Shown: positions 43,353 to 52,234 of the stretch, piece after piece | Layout of the letters: every line of letters starts with the position of its first letter | Position numbering within the stretch: position 1 is the first letter of the stretch | Origin: Oceanobacillus neutriphilus | Lineage (GTDB): Bacteria > Bacillota > Bacilli > Bacillales > Amphibacillaceae | Reading direction: 5' to 3' | Assembly: GCF_014645515.1 (NCBI RefSeq) | Contig: NZ_BMLW01000019.1 | Location: 1-64,000, forward strand | DNA length: 64,000 nucleotides | Made by a program: the position numbers and the translations under genes | Notes under the pieces: model-generated | The model's database searches: none | What the model saw: the letters and a program-made list of their open reading frames with translations, nothing else | Told to the model about the DNA's origin: nothing

Positions 43353-44117
43353 ATGAAAACACTAAAAGGTAAAATTGCGATTGTTACAGGAGCAAGCAGG
43401 GGGATTGGACGCGCCATTGCACTGCGGTTTGGGAAAGAGGGCGCAATAGTGGCCGTCCATTATTCCCAAAATGAAGGTGCGGCAAATGAAACTGTTCGCG
43501 AAATTGAATCATTAGGCAGTCAGGCTTTTGCGATTCAGCATCAATTTGGAGTGGAGACAGATATCCAGTCTTTTTTCAAAAAATTGGATACAAAATTGCA
43601 ACATGTTACAGGAGATACTCAATTTGATATTTTAGTCAATAATGCTGGTATTTCTGGCATGGGGTTGATCGAAGAAGTGACAGAGGATGTATTTGATAAA
43701 GTTATGGCTGTTAACCTGAAGTCACCATTTTTCTTAATCCAGCAGGCACTGGACAGAATACGTGATGGAGGAAGAATTATTAATATTTCTTCTGTCTCAG
43801 TAAAGGTTATTTATCCGGGAACAATCACTTACAACCTTAGCAAAGCAGGATTAAATATACTGACCCAAAATTTAGCAAAGCAGTTGGGTCCTCGTAATAT
43901 TACAGTGAATGCTCTTATGCCGGGAGTCGTAGAGACAGAAATAAATCGGGGTATGTTAAACAACCCGGAAGCTAAAAAGCATGCAGCGCAAACGTCGGTA
44001 TTTAGACGATTAGGACAGGTGGAAGATATTGCAGATATTGCCGCTTTTATTGCCTCCTCTGATAGTCGCTGGATTACAGGTCAACTTGTCGATGCAGCAG
44101 GAGGAGGCCTCCTGTAA
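43353..44117 (+). CDS. short-chain dehydrogenase/reductase
   Basis: 254 residues. Cofactor motif VTGASRGIGRAIALRF, NNAGISG, catalytic Ser in NISSVSV and Y-x-x-x-K in ITYNLSKAGLNIL; typical classical SDR similar to 3-ketoacyl reductases. The segment between the Rossmann loop and NNAG is slightly long (KKLDTKLQHVTGDTQF), as in YvaG-like relatives. ATG after GGGAGGCCG. It follows the SGNH hydrolase by 44 bases and may be cotranscribed. Substrate unknown. Confidence 0.87.
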   Translation: MKTLKGKIAIVTGASRGIGRAIALRFGKEGAIVAVHYSQNEGAANETVREIESLGSQAFAIQHQFGVETDIQSFFKKLDTKLQHVTGDTQFDILVNNAGISGMGLIEEVTEDVFDKVMAVNLKSPFFLIQQALDRIRDGGRIINISSVSVKVIYPGTITYNLSKAGLNILTQNLAKQLGPRNITVNALMPGVVETEINRGMLNNPEAKKHAAQTSVFRRLGQVEDIADIAAFIASSDSRWITGQLVDAAGGGLL

Positions 44118-44175
44118 AAGGATGGAATTTACTGTAATGCAATAAGTAATAACGATGGAAACGAGGTGCGGTAAA

Positions 44176-44817
44176 ATGGATAAACCGAAAAAGAGCTGGT
44201 GGATTTTAGTCATTGTGTCAATTGGAGTGATGCTTCCTTTTATGTATCCTTATCTGACTTTTGATCCGTCCAAAAGCCGGGTAGTGATTACATCGACAAC
44301 TATTCAATATCCGGTATTGGTCACACATATTTTTTTGGCTTTTGTTGCTTTAGTGGCAGGTTTTCTTCAATTTATAAGCCGCATTCGTTTAAATAATCCA
44401 AAGATCCACCGCACTATTGGAAAAATATATGTTATAAGTGTTCTTATCAGCGGTATGCTTGCGTTCGTACTATATTTTTACGCAGAAGATTTCACAAAAT
44501 CATTAGCCTTTTTCGTATTGGCTATTGTCTGGCTGTTCACAACCTGGAAGGCTTACCGTAAAGCTGTGAAAAGAAATTTTGAGGAACACCGTATGTGGAT
44601 GATACGCAGCTTTGGCCTGACACTAGTGGCTGTCGTTGCCCGGCTGATCATGCCTGTTATTCTGTTATGCTATGTTACCTTTAATGGATTTACACTTCCG
44701 GGCGGCATAGATGAAATGATTGAAGAAGCTCTAAGGGTAAATATTTGGGCGGGTATTGTTTTAAATTTTGCTATTGTGGAGTGGTTCATTTTAAATCGTA
44801 AATTGAAAAAGCACTAA
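44176..44817 (+). CDS. DUF2306 membrane protein
   Basis: 213 residues from ATG 44176, preceded by GAGGTGCGG; an ATG 21 bases upstream lacks a site. Six or seven membrane helices. PKIHRTIGKIYVISVLISGM and FEEHRMWMIRSFGLTLVAVV carry the conserved His and Arg residues of DUF2306, a family often linked to haem- or cytochrome-type membrane folds. Function unknown. It is followed by a terminator. Confidence 0.82.
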   Translation: MDKPKKSWWILVIVSIGVMLPFMYPYLTFDPSKSRVVITSTTIQYPVLVTHIFLAFVALVAGFLQFISRIRLNNPKIHRTIGKIYVISVLISGMLAFVLYFYAEDFTKSLAFFVLAIVWLFTTWKAYRKAVKRNFEEHRMWMIRSFGLTLVAVVARLIMPVILLCYVTFNGFTLPGGIDEMIEEALRVNIWAGIVLNFAIVEWFILNRKLKKH

Positions 44818-44822
44818 TTTTG

Positions 44823-44863
44823 AAAGGATGCGGTGAGCAATACTTGCTCTCCAGCATCCTTTT
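44823..44863 (+). terminator. rho-independent terminator
   Basis: AAAGGATGC and GCATCCTTT pair around a loop containing its own GAGCAA/TTGCTC mini-stem. Confidence 0.85.
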
Positions 44864-45004
44864 CAATCCTGAGTCGAGAAATCCATACCATTTTTAGAAT
44901 CTGCACTTTCCCTTTACTATTTCTAACTCCTTGAAAATTTCAGTATTACTCATATAAAAAAGAGAAATTATATATTATCATAAGCCGTCAGATATTTTTT
45001 GTGC

Positions 45005-45027
45005 TATAATTAGTACCAAGTAATAAT
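45005..45027 (+). promoter_or_regulatory. candidate FapR operator over the fabH -10 box
   Basis: ATTAGTACCAAGTAATAAT (45009-45027) matches the FapR consensus I recall (WTTAGTACC then TANTAAW). It directly abuts a TATAAT box at 45005-45010. FapR represses fatty-acid synthesis genes until malonyl-CoA rises. Confidence 0.75.
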
Positions 45028-45057
45028 ACTAACTTCTAATTATATTGGAGGGGTTTG

Positions 45058-46065
45058 ATGATAGGAACAAGGGTGACTGCAATCGGAAGCTATGTACCTG
45101 AGAAAAAATTAACCAATTTTGATCTTGAAGAAATGGTCGAGACAACGAATGAGTGGATTGTGCAGAGAACGGGCATTCATGAACGCCGAATAGCGCGTTC
45201 CGATGAATTTACAAGTGATTTATGTGTTTCCGCTGTAAAGGATTTAATGCACAGATATAATAAAACAATAGAAGATGTTGATATGATTATTGTGGCAACA
45301 AGCACACCGGATTTTCCTTTTCCGTCCGTTTCCAGCATCATACAGAATCGATTGAATATCAAACAGGCAGGAGCAATTGACCTAAGTGCAGCATGTGCAG
45401 GATTTGTTTATGGCTTGCATACAGCTCATAGTTTAATTCGATCCGGACTTCATAAAAAAGTGCTTGTGATTGGAGTAGATGCACTCTCCAAAATAACCGA
45501 TTATACGGACAGAAGTACCTGTATACTTTTTGGAGATGCTGCCGGAGCAGTACTGGTGGAAAAAGATGAAGAATCAGAAGATTTTATTGGGTTCCATTTA
45601 GGCAGTGATGGAAGTGGAGCACAGCATGTCTATCGAACAAGCTTATCCAAAACAGTTAATGGAGTAGAACTGGTTGATACACAATACCTTGTCCAAAATG
45701 GAAGAGAAGTTTTTAAATGGGTAGTAAGGAATGTGCCAAAGAGTATCAAAGAGCTTTTAGAGAAAACAGAAACCAGCCTGGATGAAGTGGATTGGTTTAT
45801 TCCACATAGTGCAAACCTGAGATTGATCGAACCGATTTGTGAGAAAATTGGACATCCAATCGAAAAAACACTTTATAGCCTCGTGAAATTTGGAAACACT
45901 TCAGCAGCAACTATTCCTTTGGCGCTTGATCTTGGAATTCGGGAAGGAAAAGTGAACAATGGAGATAAGGTGCTTATGTACGGATTTGGCTCTGGTTTGG
46001 TGCATGCAGGCCAGCTGTTAAAGATAGATTTTGATGAGCAGGTTAATGATCCGACACCGCTGTAA
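45058..46065 (+). CDS. fabH: beta-ketoacyl-ACP synthase III
   Basis: 335 residues from ATG 45058, after TTGGAGGGG. The catalytic Cys is in DLSAACAGFVYGL (~112), His in FIPHSANLRLIEPI (~245) and Asn in KFGNTSAATIPLAL (~275), the full FabH triad. It starts branched or straight fatty-acid chains by condensing acyl-CoA with malonyl-ACP. The gene stands alone rather than with fabF, like the second B. subtilis copy (fabHB), and a FapR-like box covers its promoter. Which paralogue it is cannot be told without the rest of the genome. Confidence 0.92.
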   Translation: MIGTRVTAIGSYVPEKKLTNFDLEEMVETTNEWIVQRTGIHERRIARSDEFTSDLCVSAVKDLMHRYNKTIEDVDMIIVATSTPDFPFPSVSSIIQNRLNIKQAGAIDLSAACAGFVYGLHTAHSLIRSGLHKKVLVIGVDALSKITDYTDRSTCILFGDAAGAVLVEKDEESEDFIGFHLGSDGSGAQHVYRTSLSKTVNGVELVDTQYLVQNGREVFKWVVRNVPKSIKELLEKTETSLDEVDWFIPHSANLRLIEPICEKIGHPIEKTLYSLVKFGNTSAATIPLALDLGIREGKVNNGDKVLMYGFGSGLVHAGQLLKIDFDEQVNDPTPL

Positions 46066-46084
46066 AATGATTGATGTAAGAAGA

Positions 46085-46130
46085 GGAAAGGATTTTCGTG
46101 ATAGATCTTTTTGCGGAAATCCTTTCTTAT
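46085..46130 (+). terminator. rho-independent terminator
   Basis: GAAAGGATTT and AAATCCTTTC form the stem, then TTATTTTTG. Confidence 0.85.
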
Positions 46131-46546
46131 TTTTGTTTGAAATAGCTTGTAAAATAGACGGATATTTTGTAATATATATATATGGGAACAAATGATCTGA
46201 TTTATACAACAGGATTGACAGTGCTTAAATATGAAATATTGAAATAGAGTAAGTATAATTGTCTGCTTTCAGAAGTATAGATCAAATAGTAATAACTAAC
46301 TAAAGAAAAAGTTTAAGGGTACTTCAACTGACTATAAATCAATTTAAAGGACTTAGATATAGAATTTATAATTTTGATGGAACAAGTTAAAATTTGTTCA
46401 ATAATTTGCAAACTGGACTTTATTTTCTCATAAATACTAAAATAATATAATGTTTGGATGGATATAAGGATGGGGAATAATATACAAAAGTATTTGAAAA
46501 CCAAGTAAGGCATATATCATTCATAATGGAAAGGAGCTGGATATTA
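46131..46546. other. intergenic, no gene seen
   Basis: 416 bases, extremely AT-rich, with a short TA run at 46174-46183. An AATATAATG segment near 46443 might be a promoter for the small gene that follows. Confidence 0.4.
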
Positions 46547-46756
46547 ATGACTACATTAACGGAACAAGACGCCAACCTGCTGACTGAACAATTATCTGAG
46601 GCACTGTTGCGATTTTCAGATAGCAAAATATCTAAACAAGAAGCTCTGAACATTGCAAATGTTGCATTACGAAATGTTGATTTGAATGATCCTGTATTCG
46701 CCCACAAGGGACTGAATTGGTACGCAAAAGAGATATTGAAGAAAGTAGATATTTAG
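46547..46756 (+). CDS. small acidic cytosolic protein, unknown
   Basis: 69 residues from ATG 46547 with GGAAAGGAG upstream. Two or three helices (EQDANLLTEQLSEALLRFSD, then KQEALNIANVALRN). No membrane segment or metal motif. The family was not recognised. A strong terminator follows immediately. Confidence 0.6.
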   Translation: MTTLTEQDANLLTEQLSEALLRFSDSKISKQEALNIANVALRNVDLNDPVFAHKGLNWYAKEILKKVDI

Positions 46757-46800
46757 AAGAACTTCACGAATAATAAAAAGTTTGTGAAGTTCTTTTTTTT
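46757..46800 (+). terminator. rho-independent terminator
   Basis: AAGAACTTCAC and GTGAAGTTCTT with a T8 run; stem identical to that at 33783-33822. Confidence 0.9.
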
Positions 46801-46974
46801 ATTACTATATCAACTATTGTTAAAATAATTTTCGTGAAAGAGTTGTGTAAATTATAATAAAGTTTGTAATGTAGCAAGCTGATTGGATTTTTAAATTTTT
46901 TGAAATATCACCATTATCAATACTCTGTTATCGAATCAGATGGAATCTCGTTTATTTTGTAAAAGAAATCATTA

Positions 46975-47703
46975 TTAATGAATATCCGCCTTCGTAAAAT
47001 AAACAACCATACTGATAAACCCTATAATTGCCGTACCTGCAATAATAATATACGAATATTCCGCCGGATAAGTCGAGGGGAGTGTATGATTAGAAATATC
47101 TCCTGCAGCTGCCCATGGAAATAACCCTCTATGTTCTGAATTTCCAGCCATTACATTAATCAGCGTAATTACAACCGTAAAAATAATGGTCGGCACATAA
47201 TTTTTCAGCACTAATGTCACCAGTATAATGGGAGTAGAGAGGACAAATAATAATAACCCCCCTGTACTAAATTGTTTCAATGAATTCCGCAATAAAGAAG
47301 TGTCTAAACCATCAAACTGTGTTAATAAACCTAAAGTTAATGTGAGTACCCAGGCTATTATCGATAGCATCATGATCCACATAAACAGCAGAAGCATTTT
47401 ACTAATAATAAAACCTGCTCGTGACACAGGAATCGTTAATAAATTTCTCAATGTATTTTCCGCATATTCCCGATTGAAAAGATACGTTGTCACCACACCA
47501 TATAAGGGGGCCCCTATGATGAGAACGGTATACAGGTTAACGTTGTAAAACAGGTCATTAAAAGGAGTGGCAGGTTCATGAATAAATGTAGCTATTACTA
47601 CTACAAAAGGGGCGACAGCTGCTCCAAGTATACTTATAAGAAACATACTGGAGCGTTTAAGTTTTAAAAATTCCGTGAATAATAAATCAGCCAATTGCTC
47701 CAC
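46975..47703 (-). CDS. ABC-2 permease (BcrB-like)
   Basis: 242 residues, six membrane helices, beginning LFTEFLKLKRSSMFLISILG, typical of BcrB/lantibiotic-immunity permeases. NREYAENTLRNLLTIPVSRA is the conserved cytosolic coupling segment. It overlaps the ATPase gene by 17 bases, so translation is coupled. Last gene of a four-gene run with a two-component system. Confidence 0.85.
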   Translation of the reverse strand: MEQLADLLFTEFLKLKRSSMFLISILGAAVAPFVVVIATFIHEPATPFNDLFYNVNLYTVLIIGAPLYGVVTTYLFNREYAENTLRNLLTIPVSRAGFIISKMLLLFMWIMMLSIIAWVLTLTLGLLTQFDGLDTSLLRNSLKQFSTGGLLLFVLSTPIILVTLVLKNYVPTIIFTVVITLINVMAGNSEHRGLFPWAAAGDISNHTLPSTYPAEYSYIIIAGTAIIGFISMVVYFTKADIH

Positions 47704-48616
47704 CCCCGACTAATTTTGTAAAGTAATCCTCTAAATTATCCTCACTTACTTTTATTTTGAGCACTTCAATATCATTCTCAACAAAAACCTTATTAAGCTT
47801 ACCTTGATTTCCTAAATGGGAATATACTCGAATATTTCCTTCATCATGGACTTCATAATCCAAAATACCAAAGTGGCTTTCCAAAAGCATAGCTGCTTTA
47901 TTGTCATTAGAAACTTGAAATTCTAAATACTTACGGTTTCGTTTTCGAAGACTTTCAAAGCCGATTTCTTCCAGGAGCTTTCCTTCATGGATAATCCCCA
48001 TATGATCTGCCAGCTGTTCGATTTCCGATAATATGTGGCTCGATACAAAAATGGTTATATTTCTTTCTTTTGCCAGTGATTGGATAAGACTCCGCATTTC
48101 CTTAATTCCGATTGGATCTAAACCATTGGTAGGCTCGTCTAAAATTAACAGCTCCGGATAATGAAGCAGTGCTCGGGCGATGCCTAATCTTTGCTTCATA
48201 CCTAAAGAATATTTGCCGACAAGCTTCCTTGTTTCATGATGTAAATCAACAATCTCCAGAGCCTCTTCAATTGCATTTTTCTTATGGACGCCAATGATCT
48301 TTGCATTCACTAACAGATTTTCTCTTGCAGTAAGATTTTCATAAAATCCAGGAACTTCCACCATTGATCCGATTCTTCTTAAAATTTCTTTTTTATTCTT
48401 AAATAGATCCTCACCAAATAATTCAATTTGACCGGATGTTGGTTTGATCAGCCCTAGTAACATTCGAATCGTAGTTGTTTTCCCGGCGCCGTTTCGACCG
48501 AGAAAACCGTAAATCTCTCCCTGATTCACAGTAATATTCAGATGATCTACCGATTTTTGCTGTCCATAAATTTTCGTCAGATTTGTGGTTTTAATGATTT
48601 CACTTATTTTAGACAC
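47687..48616 (-). CDS. ABC ATPase (BcrA-like)
   Basis: 309 residues. Walker A GRNGAGKTT, signature YSLGMKQRLGIARAL, Walker B LLILDEPTNGLD, H-loop VSSHILSE, then a ~90-residue C-terminal domain as in BcrA/LanF ATPases. With the membrane gene behind it, it forms a BcrAB-type exporter, often for bacitracin or lantibiotics; the target is not determined. Start is ATG or a nearby in-frame one; the gene begins 76 bases downstream of the histidine kinase stop. Confidence 0.88.
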   Translation of the reverse strand: MSKISEIIKTTNLTKIYGQQKSVDHLNITVNQGEIYGFLGRNGAGKTTTIRMLLGLIKPTSGQIELFGEDLFKNKKEILRRIGSMVEVPGFYENLTARENLLVNAKIIGVHKKNAIEEALEIVDLHHETRKLVGKYSLGMKQRLGIARALLHYPELLILDEPTNGLDPIGIKEMRSLIQSLAKERNITIFVSSHILSEIEQLADHMGIIHEGKLLEEIGFESLRKRNRKYLEFQVSNDNKAAMLLESHFGILDYEVHDEGNIRVYSHLGNQGKLNKVFVENDIEVLKIKVSEDNLEDYFTKLVGGGAIG

Positions 48617-48692
48617 CTGCTTTCAATGAAGTATATAGTTACATTATAGAGAGCAGATTTTAATTCGGGCTTAAGCATTTCTTAATTGTTTC

Positions 48693-49724
48693 TTAACTAA
48701 AGCTTGATGAATTATTTTTAGGAATAGAAAATCCAAATGTAGTTCTTTTCCAAGGAATACTTTCAACCCAAATCTTCCCATGATGTTTTTCTACCAGCGT
48801 TTTCGCAATTGATAGACCGAGCCCGCTTCCTCCAGATAGAAGATTTCTTGACTGGTCCCCACGGTACATTTTTTCAAACACATGCATCATATCCTCACCG
48901 GCAATTCCGGGTCCCTGATCCCATATCAACAATTGATAGTCTTTAGAGGTTTCTATAAGTTCTACCCCTAATATTTTTCCTTCGCTGCCATAATGTACGG
49001 CATTTTTGATTAAATTGCCTATGATTCGTTTTAGACTCAGGCAATCTGCTGTGATAATATACTTCTCTTCTGGAATAATCGTTTTTAACGCCATATTCTT
49101 TTTTTCTAAATCTGGCAGGAACTCAATTAAGCACTCTCTTGTAATTTCAGCAAAGTCGAGTTGTTCTTTCTTTAATGTGATTTCATCTGCATCGATTTTT
49201 GCCATATGGAAGAGTTCATCTATTAATTGCTTCAGACCGTTTGCTTTTCTGGATATAATTTCAAGGTACGCTTTCTTTTCTGCTTCTGAAACTGCGATAT
49301 CATCTTTTAGAGCATCGACATAGCCGATAATCGAGGTAAGGGGTGTACGGATATCGTGAGAAATTCCTGAGAGGATTCCTTTTCTTGCTTTTTCTGATTT
49401 TATTGACTGAACTTGTACCTTTTCCAATTGCTCTACTAACTCGTTGATAGAAAAAACAAATTCATCTAACACCTTATCGTGTTTAGTCAATAATCTTGTT
49501 CTTACATTCCCGTCAACTGCACGTCTTAGTTCTATATTCACCCGTTTTAATTGTGTAAGATAACGAAATCTCAAAATAAAAAAAATAGTGGATATGAGAA
49601 ATAGGATAATATATAAAGACCATTTTAATGCGTCTCCTGAATGGCTGTTAATATCTACAATAAATGTTCCCGTCAAGATGAAAAACTGGAAAATAATAAG
49701 AAGGAGAACCTTGTCATTCTTCAT
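48693..49724 (-). CDS. sensor histidine kinase
   Basis: 343 residues from ATG 49724, chosen because GGTGA precedes it and it overlaps the regulator gene end in ATGAAGAATGA; in-frame TTG/GTG codons lie further upstream. Two membrane helices (~8-25 and 35-55) with almost no outside loop make it an intramembrane-sensing kinase. The H-box is GILSGISHDIRTPLTSIIGY, N-box LIKNAVHYGSEG, and G-boxes IWDQGPGIAGEDM and SGGSGLGLSIAKTLV. It phosphorylates the partner regulator. Confidence 0.9.
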   Translation of the reverse strand: MKNDKVLLLIIFQFFILTGTFIVDINSHSGDALKWSLYIILFLISTIFFILRFRYLTQLKRVNIELRRAVDGNVRTRLLTKHDKVLDEFVFSINELVEQLEKVQVQSIKSEKARKGILSGISHDIRTPLTSIIGYVDALKDDIAVSEAEKKAYLEIISRKANGLKQLIDELFHMAKIDADEITLKKEQLDFAEITRECLIEFLPDLEKKNMALKTIIPEEKYIITADCLSLKRIIGNLIKNAVHYGSEGKILGVELIETSKDYQLLIWDQGPGIAGEDMMHVFEKMYRGDQSRNLLSGGSGLGLSIAKTLVEKHHGKIWVESIPWKRTTFGFSIPKNNSSSFS

Positions 49725-50427
49725 TCTGTTCACCAACAAATTTATAGCCGATTCCCCATACCGTTTGAATGAATTTAGGATGAGAGGGATCTGTTTCTAT
49801 TTTCTTTCTGAGCTTTCGGATATGTACCATTACCGTATTATCATCTTCTATATAATCGCTTCCCCAGACATTACGAAATAATTGTGTTTTAGTGAAAACC
49901 TGTTCGGGCTGGGAGGCAAAAAATTTAAGAAGTTCAAATTCTTTTGCAGTCAGCGGGATTTCCCTGCCAGCAATGGTGAGTGTATAGGTTTTAAGATTAA
50001 TTGTCAGGTTTTTAAAGGTGATCGATGTTTTTTTAAGGAAGCTGCCATCAATCTCCCGTATAAAAGATCTCCGTAACAGAGCCTTGACTCTGGCGACCAC
50101 TTCATGAATACTGAAAGGCTTTGTAATATAGTCGTCTGCACCAATTCCTAAGCCTAAAAGTTTATCCATCTCCTGATCCTTCGCAGTAAGCATCATGATA
50201 GGGACATTTGTTTTTGTTCTAAGTCTCCTGCACGCTTCTATTCCGTCCAGCCTAGGCATCATCAGATCTAAAATGACAAGATGATATTGTTTTCTATCAA
50301 ATAATTGAAGAGCTTCTTCACCATCTATGGCCAAATCTATTTGATAATGCTCTCTTTCTAAATATTTTTTTAATAAATCTCTAATTTCTTTTTCATCATC
50401 AGCAATCAGAATTTGAATGTTCTCCAT
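49714..50427 (-). CDS. OmpR-family response regulator
   Basis: 237 residues. Receiver: ILIADDEKEIRDLLKKYLER with the acidic pair, phospho-acceptor Asp in VILDLMMPRLDGIEACRRLR, Lys in DDYITKPF. The C-terminal winged helix (EIPLTAKEFELLKFFASQPE, then DNTVMVHIRKLRKKIE and TVWGIGYKFV) binds DNA. First gene of the run regulator-kinase-ATPase-permease, which it presumably activates when the kinase senses the drug or its exporter. Confidence 0.92.
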   Translation of the reverse strand: MENIQILIADDEKEIRDLLKKYLEREHYQIDLAIDGEEALQLFDRKQYHLVILDLMMPRLDGIEACRRLRTKTNVPIMMLTAKDQEMDKLLGLGIGADDYITKPFSIHEVVARVKALLRRSFIREIDGSFLKKTSITFKNLTINLKTYTLTIAGREIPLTAKEFELLKFFASQPEQVFTKTQLFRNVWGSDYIEDDNTVMVHIRKLRKKIETDPSHPKFIQTVWGIGYKFVGEQNEE

Positions 50428-50504
50428 GTATTCACCTGCTTTTTAAAGTTAAATGGTAAATGATTCTGCTGTTTTATAATTTATAAATGTGTTTTTTCTA
50501 GATT

Positions 50505-50588
50505 TTATCTACATTCTTTATTATAGCTTTTGACGTATTCATTATATTTCTCCTGTAGAAGATCTACAAGTTTATGAACGTGTAACAT
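50505..50588 (-). CDS. possible 27-residue peptide upstream of the two-component operon
   Basis: ATG 50588 follows ACGGGAGGATTTATTTA, a good ribosome site. The peptide MLHVHKLVDLLQEKYNEYVK ends SYNKECR. It precedes the regulator gene on the same strand by 78 bases. It is helical and charged; it might be a leader or a tiny regulator, or chance. Confidence 0.35.
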   Translation of the reverse strand: MLHVHKLVDLLQEKYNEYVKSYNKECR

Positions 50589-50795
50589 TAAATAAATCCT
50601 CCCGTATATAATTTCTTTTGGCCAGCATTTTTAGATAGACCATTCCAATATAATAAGGGATGTTTCTAAAGTATCTGAAAATACTAGGTTATGTTATTAA
50701 CAACAATAATTTAATGATAAATAATAATATTTTATTGAAAAACGATAAATAATGTATTAATATAAAATTATCAATAAATAAGTGGGGTGTTTCTT

Positions 50796-51272
50796 ATGAA
50801 AAGGGGAACAACAATTTTTTTGAAGGCTATTGTTATTCTTATAGGGCTTACGGTACTTACTTTATGCATTTTTTTATTGCCTTGGCTGGCAAATGATACA
50901 GCGAAAATGTTTCCTGAATATGCTTATTTAAAATATCCTGTTTTAATCGGCTTGTATGTGACTGCAATTCCATTTTTCATCGCTCTGTATCAGGCTTTTA
51001 GACTCTTAAACAGGATTGATAATAACACTGCCTTCTCTGAATTCTCCGTAAAGGCTTTAAACAATATAAAATATGATGCAATGATTATCAGTTTTATATA
51101 TATAATTGGGGCGGTCTTTTTACTAATAGTAAATGCTCTGCACCCGGGGATTGCACTTATTGGATTAACAATTATTCTTGCATCTGCTGTTATTGCAGTT
51201 TTCGCTGAGGTTCTTCAGAGATTATTAAGAAATGCTATAGATATGAAATCAGAAAATGATTTAACGGTCTGA
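50796..51272 (+). CDS. DUF2975 membrane protein
   Basis: 158 residues from ATG 50796 (GTGGGGTG upstream). Four membrane helices; the QAFRLLNRIDNNTAFSEFSV segment after helix 2 is the DUF2975 mark. The family is normally followed by a small XRE regulator in one operon; here only the second half of that regulator gene remains right after the stop. Function unknown. Confidence 0.85.
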   Translation: MKRGTTIFLKAIVILIGLTVLTLCIFLLPWLANDTAKMFPEYAYLKYPVLIGLYVTAIPFFIALYQAFRLLNRIDNNTAFSEFSVKALNNIKYDAMIISFIYIIGAVFLLIVNALHPGIALIGLTIILASAVIAVFAEVLQRLLRNAIDMKSENDLTV

Positions 51273-51396
51273 GCTGAATAAAATTGGCAAAGCAAAAGCC
51301 ATTCGTTTTTCAGCTTTAGAGGCAATATGTAAAGCATTGGAATACCCGCCTGGGGATATTTTAGAATATAGGGATGCTGCAGATAACAGAGCATAA
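51273..51396 (+). pseudogene. XRE-family regulator, C-terminal remnant
   Basis: The frame ELNKIGKAKAIRFSALEAIC continues KALEYPPGDILEYR and ends at TAA 51394. This is the recognition-helix end and C-terminus of the small YozG-like XRE regulators that accompany DUF2975 genes. The first ~35 residues are missing; the fragment begins at the DUF2975 stop codon with no start, so a deletion removed the front. Confidence 0.7.
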
Positions 51397-51422
51397 TAAA
51401 TACAGAAATGAAGGAGAAAGAT

Positions 51423-51665
51423 ATGAAAACTTATATATTTATGGTGAGGCACGGTTATTCACCAAAAGAAGGAGATGAACGGACAAGAGAGCTAACAAAT
51501 AAAGGTATTATAGATGCCTTCCGGGTAGCTGATGTCTTAAAAGAGGAAGAGATTAATGCGGTTATCTCCAGTCCATATAAACGTTCCGTACAAACTGCTC
51601 AAGGATTAGCAGATCAGCTGGGGCAAAAAGTATTGATAATGGAAGAACTTAAGGAGATAAGCACA
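51423..51665 (+). pseudogene. histidine-phosphatase gene, 5' fragment
   Basis: ATG 51423 after GAAGGAGAAAG. MKTYIFMVRHGYSPKEGDER carries the R-H-G of the phosphoglycerate-mutase-like family, and NAVISSPYKRSVQTAQGLAD holds the second block. After about residue 80 (VLIMEELKEI) the expected middle, with the second catalytic His, is absent and the frame runs into a YhgE/Pip-type sequence. The fused ORF extends to 51902. The protein would be inactive. Confidence 0.7.
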
Positions 51666-52023
51666 GCAAATAAGCTGAATGAACAAGTCAATGAGCATTC
51701 AGGCCATCTTGCTGCGTTATCGCAAGTTTTTGTTATGCTATTCAGCAATCCTGGTATGGTTTTTAATATTGCGTTAACAGCAACGCAAATGATTAGTTCC
51801 AGAGCGATTGTTCCTCGCGAATTATTATCAGAATATCGGGAATCTATTGCTTGCGACTTATGGTGTGAACAGTTATCTGAGTTTAATTTATGGCGGCGGT
51901 GACCTCGCTTCCGACTTGAAACACTTAGGGATAATTATTGGTGTACTGCTAGTGATTGCTATTGCTGTACAAATTGTATTCTCTGTATGGGATCGATTCA
52001 AACTGCAAAAAAATCTTGGTTAG
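51666..52023 (+). pseudogene. YhgE/Pip-type membrane protein, 3' fragment
   Basis: FVMLFSNPGMVFNIALTATQ and SSRAIVPRELLSEY are in frame with the phosphatase fragment. Near 51820-51840 the match moves to another frame: YQNIGNLLLATYGVNSYLSL, then IYGGGDLASDLKHLGIIIGV and a last membrane helix ending at 52023. This is the C-terminal membrane region of a YhgE-like exporter subunit, frameshifted and joined to an unrelated gene. Confidence 0.6.
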
Positions 52024-52234
52024 GAAGAAGGAACAATTTAGAGAGCGTTTAGTGTAATTTTGATTATCTAAAGCAAAAAAAGGTATATTCCATATTTTCT
52101 TTGTAACAAAGTTATTCGTAAGGAAGGTACCTGTTCCTAAAAATGCTCCAGTAATAACAGAACAATTTTATTTAATAATTTCAATTTTTTTTTGCGCATA
52201 TTATAATGATTGGTTGTCGATTTTCAAATCTACT

